Below, one piece after another: positions 42,052 to 49,217 of a stretch of DNA of 64,000 bases (positions are counted from its first letter, which is position 1; every line of letters starts with the position of its first letter). Origin of the DNA: Arthrobacter globiformis (lineage in GTDB: Bacteria > Actinomycetota > Actinomycetes > Actinomycetales > Micrococcaceae); contig NZ_JAUSZX010000001.1 of assembly GCF_030818015.1 (NCBI RefSeq), positions 4,154,001 through 4,218,000 on the forward strand. The letters are read 5' to 3'. A program made the translations under genes and the position numbers. The notes beneath the pieces were generated by a model. That model saw only the letters and a list, made by a program, of their open reading frames with translations. It made no database searches and was not told where the DNA came from.

Positions 42052-42885
42052 ATGGCCACGAAACTGTCGGATCTTCTGTTCGGCGCATTTTCTGATCTCC
42101 GGTACCAGCCCACCTCCAAAAGGATCCGGGCGGGGATCGACGGAAGTCCCGTCGTCGACACCCAGGAAGCGCTCCTGATCTGGGAACCGAAACGTGTCAC
42201 CCCGGTGTACGCCGTTCCCGAGAAGGATCTGCTGGCACGGCTTGAGCCGCCCGCTGCCGAGCGGGACGGCCGCCCGGACGAGTATCCCGTCCGGCTGATG
42301 GCAGACGCCCCGCCGGCGCTGGACCCGAGGACCGGGTTCCGGCGGCACACGGCGGCGGGCGAGGAGCTCGACGTCGTGGCCTCCGCGTTCAGCGTGCCCC
42401 GGGCAGCCTTCCGGCCCTCGGATCCGGATCTTGCGGGGTACGTCGTGCTGGATTTCGGCGCGTTCCACTGGCTCGAGGACCACGAGGAGATCATCGGCCA
42501 CCCGCGGGACCCGTTCCACCGCGTGGACATCCGCGCCACGCTGCGCCACATCGAAGTGAAGCTCGATGGCGCGGTGCTGGCCGATACCGTCGGAGCCCAC
42601 CTGCTGTACGAGACGCTGCTTCCCGTGCGGTACTACATACCGCCCGAGGATGTCCGACTGGACCTGCTTGAGGCCAGCCCGCACAGGACCATCTGCCCTT
42701 ACAAGGGCGAGGCCAGGTATTGGAGCTATCCGGAGTCGGCTCGGGGCAAGAATATCGCCTGGGCCTACGATTCGCGGTTCATCGACGCGCGGCAGATCCA
42801 CGGCCTGGTCTGCTTCTTCAACGAGCGGGCCGATGTGTACGTGGACGGCGAGCCGCAGGAGCATCCGGTCACCCCCTGGTCCTAA
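42052..42885 (+). CDS. DUF427 protein (tandem domain)
   Basis: The 277-residue protein has two DUF427-type modules, the second with VDIRATLRHIEVKLDGAVLA, LPVRYYIPPEDVRLDLLEAS, TICPYKGEARYWSY and IAWAYDSRF. The first half is more divergent (VDTQEALLIWEPKRVTPVYA). The family has no proven activity. The stop codon lies inside the first unit of repeat array 3. Confidence 0.87.
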   Translation: MATKLSDLLFGAFSDLRYQPTSKRIRAGIDGSPVVDTQEALLIWEPKRVTPVYAVPEKDLLARLEPPAAERDGRPDEYPVRLMADAPPALDPRTGFRRHTAAGEELDVVASAFSVPRAAFRPSDPDLAGYVVLDFGAFHWLEDHEEIIGHPRDPFHRVDIRATLRHIEVKLDGAVLADTVGAHLLYETLLPVRYYIPPEDVRLDLLEASPHRTICPYKGEARYWSYPESARGKNIAWAYDSRFIDARQIHGLVCFFNERADVYVDGEPQEHPVTPWS

Positions 42886-42949
42886 ACCCTCCCTCACCTC
42901 TCGCCGCCCAAAACCAAACCCTTCCTCACCTAGGTGAGGAAGGGTTTGG
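42884..42949. repeat. 32-bp periodic repeat, array 3, with a perfect 36-bp palindrome
   Basis: A unit opening AAACCCTCCCTCACC at 42884 recurs as AAACCCTTCCTCACC at 42916, exactly 32 bp later. From 42914 to 42949 the sequence is a perfect loop-less palindrome (half-site CCAAACCCTTCCTCACCT). It belongs to the same CTTCCTCAC family as arrays 1 and 2 and separates two convergent genes. Confidence 0.88.
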
Positions 42950-42970
42950 GAACCTGCGATGGCGGGACGA

Positions 42971-43378
42971 TCAGAGCTGATACTCAGCCTGTGTTCCGAG
43001 CCTCTCGTGAATGCAGAGGATGTTGTTTTCGGTGTCCATGAACCAGGCGCATTTCTCGGCGTCGGTCGAACAGATGTGGTGTTCGGTCTTCAAATCGGGG
43101 AGGTCATAGTCCTGGAACCGAACGCCCTTGGACTCCATGTCCTGGACGGTCCGTTCAATGTCCGTGACCTCGAAACTCAAAGTGGTGTGATCGGAATGCT
43201 TTCCGTCTTTGACGGGCATCAGCTGCAGCATGGGGCCGTCAGGGTTGCCGAATAAATCGCTTCCATCATCAGCCTTGCCACGGTGTGGGAGGCCCAACGT
43301 ATCCGCGTAGAATCCGCGGGCGCGGTCCGGATCATCGACAGGCAGGATGGTTGTGGCTGTTCTTAGTGCTAGGGTCAT
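42971..43378 (-). CDS. VOC superfamily (glyoxalase-like) protein
   Basis: ATG 43378 is behind a near-perfect AGGAGGTGG site, which overrides the upstream in-frame ATG at 43486. The 135-residue product starts MTLALRTATTILPVDDPDRA and has ARGFYADTLGLPHRGKADDG, the second strand LSFEVTDIERTVQDMESKG and CAWFMDTENNILCIHE with its metal-type Glu. It is a single VOC module pair acting as dioxygenase, lyase or binding protein; the substrate is unknown. Confidence 0.87.
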   Translation of the reverse strand: MTLALRTATTILPVDDPDRARGFYADTLGLPHRGKADDGSDLFGNPDGPMLQLMPVKDGKHSDHTTLSFEVTDIERTVQDMESKGVRFQDYDLPDLKTEHHICSTDAEKCAWFMDTENNILCIHERLGTQAEYQL

Positions 43379-43459
43379 TTCGCCACCTCCTACGGGGGTC
43401 ATTTTACGCCCGCAAAACCCCGAAAGATCATGGGAAATTTCGCCCTGTCCGGCACGATT

Positions 43460-43555
43460 GAGGACGCGTCCCGACAAACCCGACAAGACCTGAGGACGCG
43501 TCCCGACAAACCCGACAAGACCTGAGGACGGGTCCCAATAAACCCGACGGGCGGG
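43460..43555. repeat. 32-bp perfect tandem repeat, array 4 (three units)
   Basis: Two identical 32-bp units (opening GAGGACGCGTCCCGACAAAC) at 43460-43491 and 43492-43523 are followed by a third degenerate unit at 43524-43555. Each contains the palindrome GGACGCGTCC, reduced to GGACGGGTCC in the third. The third unit abuts the paaZ stop codon. Sequence differs from arrays 1-3, but the period is the same. Confidence 0.92.
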
Positions 43556-43556
43556 G

Positions 43557-45668
43557 TTACTTCTCCACGAGGGTGAGGACGTCGTAGGTGGCCACGATTT
43601 CGTCGTTCTGGTTGGTGAGGACCGCGTCCCAGGCCACTTCGCCGTACTCGTCAGTCTCGCGCGGGGTGATCTTCTTGGCGGTCAGCGTCACCCGGATGGA
43701 GTCGCCCGCAGCCACAGGGGTGATGAAGCGCAGATTTTCCAGTCCGTAGTTGGCCAGGACCGGGCCCGGGGCAGGCTCCACGAACAGTCCCGCGGCCCAG
43801 CTCAGCAGCAGGTAGCCGTGCGCCACGATGCCCGGGAAGAACGGGTTGGCCTCGGCTGCCTCCTGGTTGGTGTGGGCGTAGAAGGTGTCGCCGGTCGAGT
43901 TGGCGAACGCGGAGATGTCCTCGAGCGACACCTGCCGCAGGTCCGAGCGGACGGCGTCACCAATGCGCAGCGTTTCCAGCGACTTGCGGAACGGGTGGGT
44001 ACCCTCGGTTTCCACCGTGAAGTTGCGGTCGGCGCCGGTGTGCCAGATCCCGGTCACGGCGGTCAGCATGTTGGGCGAGCCCTGGATGGCGGTGCGCTGC
44101 ATGTGGTGCATCACCGAGCGGATGCCGCCCAGCTCTTCGCCGCCACCGGCACGTCCCGGTCCGCCGTGGACCAGGTGCGGGACAGGCGAACCATGACCTG
44201 TGGACGACCGCGCGTCCTCGCGGTTCAGCATGAGTACGCGTCCGTGGTGGGCTGCGATCCCCGTGACCAGTTCCTGCGCCACGGACGGGTCGTTCGTGCA
44301 GACCGAGGCCACCAGCGAGCCGCCCCCGCGGGCGGCGAGCCGGACGGCGTCGGGAATGTCCTTGTACCCGATCACGGACGACACCGGTCCGAACGCCTCC
44401 AGCGAGTGGACCGGCTCGGCCTCAGCGTCGGCCCAGCTGAGCACCACGGGAGACATGAAGGCTCCGCCTTCGACGAGGCCCTTAGCGCCGTCCGCGCTGG
44501 TGACCGACGGCGAATCGAGGGTTCCGTACGCAAGCTCGCCGCCGGCGTCGAGCATTGACTGCACGGCAGCCCGGACATCGGCGAGCTGTTCCAGGGAGGC
44601 GAGCGCACCCATGGTCACACCCTCCGCGCGGGGATCGCCGAGCACCACGCGCTGCTCCACCCGGGCGCCGATGGCGGAAACGACGGCAGATACCAGGTCC
44701 TGCGGCACGATGGCACGGCGGATCGCGGTGCACTTCTGCCCGGCCTTGACCGTAATTTCGGTGACCACGGACTTGATGAACGCGTCGAATTCGGGCGTGC
44801 CCTCGACGGCGTCCGGGCCCAGGATCGCGGCGTTGAGCGAGTCGGTCTCCGACGTGAACCGCACGCCGCCCAGCACCACATTGGGGTGCGACTTCAGGGA
44901 CTGCGCGGTGGACGCCGAACCGGTGAAGGCCACGAGGTCGCGGTAGTCCAGCACGTCCAGCAGTCCGCGGACAGAGCCCGAAATCAGCTGCAGTGAGCCC
45001 TTGGGCAGGATGTTGGATTCGATGATGGCCTTGACCACGGCCGCAGCAACGTAGCCCGTGGGGGTGGCCGGCTTGACGATGGTGGGGACGCCGGCGATGA
45101 AAGCGGGAGCGAGCTTCTCCAGCATGCCCCAGACCGGGAAGTTGAAGGCGTTGATCTGCACGGCGACGCCGGGGATCCGGGTGTAGATGTGCTCGCCGGC
45201 AAAGGAACCGTCCTTGGACAGCACCTCCATGGGCCCATCCACCACCACCTGGGAGTTGGGCAGTTCACGCCGGCCCTTGGACCCAAACGTGAACAGCACG
45301 CCGATGCCGCCGTCGATGTCGATCATCGAGTCGATCCTGGTGGCGCCGGTCTGGGCGGAGAACGCGTAGAAGTGCTCGCGGCGGGCGTTCAGATACTGCG
45401 CCAACTCCTTGAGCTTGAGGGCACGCTGGTGGAAGGTCAGCTTGCCGAGTTCCGTTTGGCCGGTGGTGCGGCCGTAGTCCACGACAGCGGCCAGGTCGAG
45501 GCCGTCGGTGCTCACCTTGGCCAGGATCTCCCCCGTGCTGGCGTCCCGGACGGGGACGGCGGAAGCCGCCGAGCCGGCGTCGGGAGTCCACCAGGAATCC
45601 TGCACGAAACTGGGGACGGTTTCCACGGTGTCCAGGGTGGCTTCGGGGGCAGTGGCGGTGGTGGTCAT
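43557..45668 (-). CDS. paaZ: Bifunctional oxepin-CoA hydrolase / aldehyde dehydrogenase PaaZ
   Basis: The 703-residue protein joins an aldehyde dehydrogenase (about residues 10-530; INAFNFPVWGMLEKLAPAF, FTGSASTAQ, catalytic Cys in GQKCTAIRRAI) to a MaoC-like hotdog hydratase (about 555-690; FFPGIVAHGYLLLSWAAGLF). PaaZ opens the oxepin-CoA ring and oxidises the resulting semialdehyde. The gene is read away from the thioesterase at 45841, with one shared PaaR-type operator between. Confidence 0.96.
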   Translation of the reverse strand: MTTTATAPEATLDTVETVPSFVQDSWWTPDAGSAASAVPVRDASTGEILAKVSTDGLDLAAVVDYGRTTGQTELGKLTFHQRALKLKELAQYLNARREHFYAFSAQTGATRIDSMIDIDGGIGVLFTFGSKGRRELPNSQVVVDGPMEVLSKDGSFAGEHIYTRIPGVAVQINAFNFPVWGMLEKLAPAFIAGVPTIVKPATPTGYVAAAVVKAIIESNILPKGSLQLISGSVRGLLDVLDYRDLVAFTGSASTAQSLKSHPNVVLGGVRFTSETDSLNAAILGPDAVEGTPEFDAFIKSVVTEITVKAGQKCTAIRRAIVPQDLVSAVVSAIGARVEQRVVLGDPRAEGVTMGALASLEQLADVRAAVQSMLDAGGELAYGTLDSPSVTSADGAKGLVEGGAFMSPVVLSWADAEAEPVHSLEAFGPVSSVIGYKDIPDAVRLAARGGGSLVASVCTNDPSVAQELVTGIAAHHGRVLMLNREDARSSTGHGSPVPHLVHGGPGRAGGGEELGGIRSVMHHMQRTAIQGSPNMLTAVTGIWHTGADRNFTVETEGTHPFRKSLETLRIGDAVRSDLRQVSLEDISAFANSTGDTFYAHTNQEAAEANPFFPGIVAHGYLLLSWAAGLFVEPAPGPVLANYGLENLRFITPVAAGDSIRVTLTAKKITPRETDEYGEVAWDAVLTNQNDEIVATYDVLTLVEK

Positions 45669-45716
45669 CGTTGACGGGTCCTTCCAACGGGGGACAAATC
45701 TGATCCGGCCAGAACA

Positions 45717-45740
45717 TTACTGACCGTCCGTTCGGTAATA
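45717..45740. promoter_or_regulatory. PaaR-type operator, site C (divergent paaZ / thioesterase promoter)
   Basis: ACTGACCGTCCGTTCGGTAA is the most symmetric of the four sites, with ACCG-NN-CG-NN-CGGT at its centre (45723-45736). It lies between divergent paaZ and the thioesterase gene, so a single site can control both. From memory, the corynebacterial PaaR site has the same ACCG-NN-CG-NN-CGGT core. Confidence 0.75.
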
Positions 45741-45840
45741 TGTCTACAGTACATGAATGTGCCCCGCTGCACACTAGTGGCGATTTCCCACCGGCCACGG
45801 CGGACACCGCCGCGAATGAACACCAAACCGAGGAGAGCAC

Positions 45841-46356
45841 GTGACGCCCGAAGCCCGCGACGCAGAACGGACCGCCACCCACGCACCCGGGGAATCCCAG
45901 GCAGCGGCACCACCGGCACCCGGGGAAATCCGGAAGCCCGTTCCCGAGGGACCGGCACCCGGGGAACTGTGGAAGATCACCCTCGGCGAGCTCGACGAGA
46001 AGATGGGCGTGAAAATCGTCGAGGAGTCGGTCGAGCGCGTCGTGGCGACCATGCCGGTGGAGGGGAACCGCCAGTCGTTCGGCCTCTTGCACGGCGGCGC
46101 TTCCCTGGCCGTGGGCGAGGCCGTGGGATCATGGGCAGCGGTGATCCATGCCAGCACGCTCGGCAAGACCGCCGTCGGTGTGGACGTCTCCGCCACTCAT
46201 CACCGGTCCGCCCGGAGCGGCCTCATCACCATCACGGCCACCCCCATCCACCTCGGCGGCACCCTGACCACGCACGAAGTGCTGATCACCAATGAGGCCG
46301 GGCAGCGGCTGTGCACGCTCCGGATCACCAACCTGCTGCTTGCCCCGCGGCCCTGA
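45841..46356 (+). CDS. Hotdog-fold thioesterase, PaaI-like, second copy
   Basis: GTG 45841 follows GAGGAGAGC. The 171 residues have a Pro/Gly-rich N-terminus with repeated APGE units, then the hotdog domain with RQSFGLLHGGASLAVGEAVG (HGG motif near residue 82), TAVGVDVSATHHRSAR and the ITATPIHLGGT strand. This is the PaaI/EntH-type pattern, distinct from the paaI product at 38980. Its operator and position suggest a role in phenylacetate or menaquinone-type CoA metabolism. Confidence 0.82.
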   Translation: MTPEARDAERTATHAPGESQAAAPPAPGEIRKPVPEGPAPGELWKITLGELDEKMGVKIVEESVERVVATMPVEGNRQSFGLLHGGASLAVGEAVGSWAAVIHASTLGKTAVGVDVSATHHRSARSGLITITATPIHLGGTLTTHEVLITNEAGQRLCTLRITNLLLAPRP

Positions 46357-46448
46357 CGCGGTCCCTGACGGCGGCCGCCCTGACTGACGCCGCTGCCTGC
46401 AGCCGTTCCTACAGCCTGCCGCGGGCCCTCCCCGGCTAGGCTGATCTC

Positions 46449-47198
46449 GTGATCGAGCTTGGCAGCCTGGCCCCCACCGTGATCGCGGTGGGCCTCCTGA
46501 TGGCGCTGACGGCTGCAGTCCTCAAAGGTTTCCGGGTTCCGCACGCCTTCGCGCCCGCCCTTGCCATCCTCCGCGGCGCGGCGCAGCTCGCCGCGGTCAG
46601 CCTGATCCTCGGCGCCGTAATCGCGAGTGCCGAATGGGTGGCCGTGGCGCTGGGCGTCATGTTCACCGTCGCCGCCGTTACCGCCGCACGCCGCCTCGCC
46701 TGGTCCTGGCACCGCCTTGCTGTTGTAGCCGGCTCAATGGCCGCCGGCATCCTCGCGTCGCTGGTCATCGTGTTCGGCACCGGCGCCATCGAGTTCACCT
46801 CCCGCTACGCTCTGGCGATCGGCGGGATCGTCGTCGGCAATTCCATGGCGATTGCGGGGCTCGCGGGCCGCAGGTTCAACGAGGCCATGATCGACCGCTG
46901 GGACCAGGTGGAGGGCTGGCTCGCCCTGGGTGCCTCTCCCCGGCAGGCCACCCGCGAGATGGCACGCGGCGCCGTGTACTCCGCGCTCATTCCGACGGTG
47001 GACCAGACCAAGACGACGGGCCTGGTCACCCTTCCGGGGGCCTTTGTCGGGGCGATCTTCGGCGGGCTTTCACCGCTGGAGGCCGGCCGGTTCCAGATCG
47101 TGGTGCTGGCCTCGATAATGGCCGCCGGGTCCGTCACCGCCATCCTGCTCATCAGCCTGCTGGCCCCGGTCCGCGTGCGGCCCGCACCGCTCGCCTAG
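46449..47198 (+). CDS. fetB: FetB/YbbM family membrane permease
   Basis: The 249-residue protein has about seven transmembrane helices and the UPF0014/FetB pattern: VPHAFAPALAILRGAAQLAA, VVGNSMAIAGLAGRRF, EGWLALGASPRQATREMARG (the coupling-helix like EAA loop), TKTTGLVTLPGAFVGAIFGG. FetB works with the ATPase FetA in iron export in other bacteria. No ATPase gene is adjacent here, so the partner is unlinked or lost. Confidence 0.85.
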   Translation: MIELGSLAPTVIAVGLLMALTAAVLKGFRVPHAFAPALAILRGAAQLAAVSLILGAVIASAEWVAVALGVMFTVAAVTAARRLAWSWHRLAVVAGSMAAGILASLVIVFGTGAIEFTSRYALAIGGIVVGNSMAIAGLAGRRFNEAMIDRWDQVEGWLALGASPRQATREMARGAVYSALIPTVDQTKTTGLVTLPGAFVGAIFGGLSPLEAGRFQIVVLASIMAAGSVTAILLISLLAPVRVRPAPLA

Positions 47199-47408
47199 GC
47201 GGCTGCAGTCCGGCGGTTGGCCGGCGTGTGTCGGCACCGCCAGTCTGGCTTCCGACGGCGCCACAACCCAGTCCCACCACTCGCCTTTCGAGCCGCGCAC
47301 CGGGCCGTTGACATTGCACCGGGCGCTCTATAATCTGGCCGCTCCGGACCAGAGGCAGCGGCGCTGCTGGGCCGGGCCCTCATTGTCCGCCTCCCGGCAG
47401 GTGCAATC

Positions 47409-48758
47409 ATGAGCACACGTTCCAGAAGGGCCGCCGTCGCGCTGGCGGTTGTCGTCCTGGTGGTCCTGCTCGTGGGCTGTGTCTCCGAGCCGGCCCCTTC
47501 GGTCTCCAAGCCGGCCCCTTCGACGCCGTCCACCCACTACTTCGTGAGTGCAGTGGGAAGTGACACCAACTCCGGGACCACTCCGGATTCGCCCTGGCAG
47601 TCACTGATGAAGGTCAACGAAGTGGCCTTCAACCCTGGCGACTCCATCAGTTTCCGCAAGGGTGACGAATGGATCGGCAACGTCGTTTTGGATGAAAGCG
47701 GAACGACGGCGTCGGCCATCAGACTGGACAGCTACGGAAACGGGAACCTGCCAACAATATCCGGTGGAGAGGGCGGAGACTGCTTCCGGCTGAACGGCAG
47801 CCACATCGAGGTGGACGGGCTGCGGGCCATCGGCTGTGGTTACGCGGGCTTCAATGTCTACGGCGACCACGTGGTGGTTAAGAACTCGGAGGCCGCCGAC
47901 AACACGGCTGGCATCAGAGTGGGTACGGGCTCCGACTTCGGAAACTACTCCAACAATGTCCTGACGGACAACAACGTCATGAACGTCAATACGCCGGGAG
48001 ATCAGTGCGGCACTCGGGAGGCGGCCAACTGCACCGACGATTCGGGTGCGTTCGGCGTGCTGATCAACGGCAACGACAACGAGTTCTCCGGCAACACGGT
48101 CACCGGTTCCACAGCTTCCTCCTACGACTTTAGGCGGGATGGAAGCGCCTTCGAGATCTACAACGGCAGCCGCAACAACATCCACCACAACAAGGCCATC
48201 AATAACAACGTGTTTTCAGAGATCGGGCGCTCCGACGGAGCAGCAAACGGAAACGTTTTCCGCTACAACCTCATCCGTTCCGCGTGCGGCGCTGAATGCA
48301 CCGAGGCCGGCGGCCTGATCATCCGCGGCCCGGGTACCCGGTACGGCCCCGTAAAAAGGACCACTTTCGAATTCAACACGGTATGGCTCAACGGCAGCCA
48401 TTCGCGCGGCGTCGTTTGCCACGCATCCTGCCCCTCCTCGACCGTCATCCGCGCCAACATCCTTGTGGCCGTGCGGGATGCCCTGTGGATGGACGGATCC
48501 GGCTGGACGGAGCAGTCCAACGTCGTCAACGGCCCCAGCAACGTCCCGCTCGACAACAGTTCGACGACGGCTCCCGCGGAGTTCGTCAATCCTCCGGACG
48601 ATCTCCACCTCACCGGCGGCAGCCCGGCGATAGACCGCGCGGGCAGCAGCCCGTCCAAGGTGGACCTGGACCAGGCTTCCGTGCCGCAAAACGGTCAATG
48701 CTCAGGATCCGGACAGGCCGACGCCGGCGCGTACGAATACAAGCCGTCCAACTGTTAG
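47409..48758 (+). CDS. Right-handed beta-helix lipoprotein
   Basis: The 449-residue protein has a signal peptide with lipobox VGC (Cys about 24), a Pro/Ser linker, then a parallel beta-helix (about residues 45-410) with FVSAVGSDTNSGTTPDSPWQ, the typical start of polysaccharide-lyase-like helices, and many Asn-rich turns such as NGNDNEFSGNTVTGS. The end reads GQADAGAYEYKPSNC. It may bind or cut surface polysaccharide; no catalytic motif can be named with confidence. Confidence 0.85.
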   Translation: MSTRSRRAAVALAVVVLVVLLVGCVSEPAPSVSKPAPSTPSTHYFVSAVGSDTNSGTTPDSPWQSLMKVNEVAFNPGDSISFRKGDEWIGNVVLDESGTTASAIRLDSYGNGNLPTISGGEGGDCFRLNGSHIEVDGLRAIGCGYAGFNVYGDHVVVKNSEAADNTAGIRVGTGSDFGNYSNNVLTDNNVMNVNTPGDQCGTREAANCTDDSGAFGVLINGNDNEFSGNTVTGSTASSYDFRRDGSAFEIYNGSRNNIHHNKAINNNVFSEIGRSDGAANGNVFRYNLIRSACGAECTEAGGLIIRGPGTRYGPVKRTTFEFNTVWLNGSHSRGVVCHASCPSSTVIRANILVAVRDALWMDGSGWTEQSNVVNGPSNVPLDNSSTTAPAEFVNPPDDLHLTGGSPAIDRAGSSPSKVDLDQASVPQNGQCSGSGQADAGAYEYKPSNC

Positions 48759-48838
48759 CCCGGGTTAGCGTCTTCCGCCCGCCGCGGCGCGGGAAGATAA
48801 TCAGGTATCCGCTCTGCACACCAATGGAGGTGGTGGAT

Positions 48839-49135
48839 GTGTCTGTCTACACATTGGGAATCTGGCTCGTGAAGCCCGGCCACGAGGACGATTTCGTGAA
48901 GGCATGGAAGGACATGGCCGACCAAACGCACAAAGATTATCCGGGCGGGCGAGGCCTGCTGATGCGTGACCGCGACGTCCCTAACCGTTTCATCAGTACC
49001 GGGCCTTGGGCGTCACTCGAGCAGGTCGAACAATGGCGGGCCTCGGCGACGTTCACCGAGGGCCTCGCGTCGATCCGCGACATCATCGAGCACTTCGAGC
49101 CGCACACTCTGGACGAAGCCGCCACCATCGGCTGA
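48839..49135 (+). CDS. Antibiotic-biosynthesis-monooxygenase (ABM) fold protein
   Basis: GTG 48839 is the start decided by GGAGGTGG at 48827; an in-frame ATG at 48824 overlaps that site. The 98 residues form one ferredoxin-like ABM domain: VYTLGIWLVKPGHEDDFVKA, GGRGLLMRDRDVPNRFISTG, WASLEQVEQWRASATFTEGL. ABM proteins are small dimeric monooxygenases or heme-degrading enzymes; the function here is unassigned. Confidence 0.85.
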   Translation: MSVYTLGIWLVKPGHEDDFVKAWKDMADQTHKDYPGGRGLLMRDRDVPNRFISTGPWASLEQVEQWRASATFTEGLASIRDIIEHFEPHTLDEAATIG

Positions 49136-49217
49136 GCCGGTCCGGTTCCGTTACACCGAACCAGCGCACCGCATCGCGGCGACGCCATCTGTCGTTGCGC
49201 CGCCATCGCAACGTGGG

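Noticed and set aside
43460..43555. CRISPR array
   Set aside because: Units are contiguous 32-bp tandem copies with no unique spacers; no cas gene is nearby.
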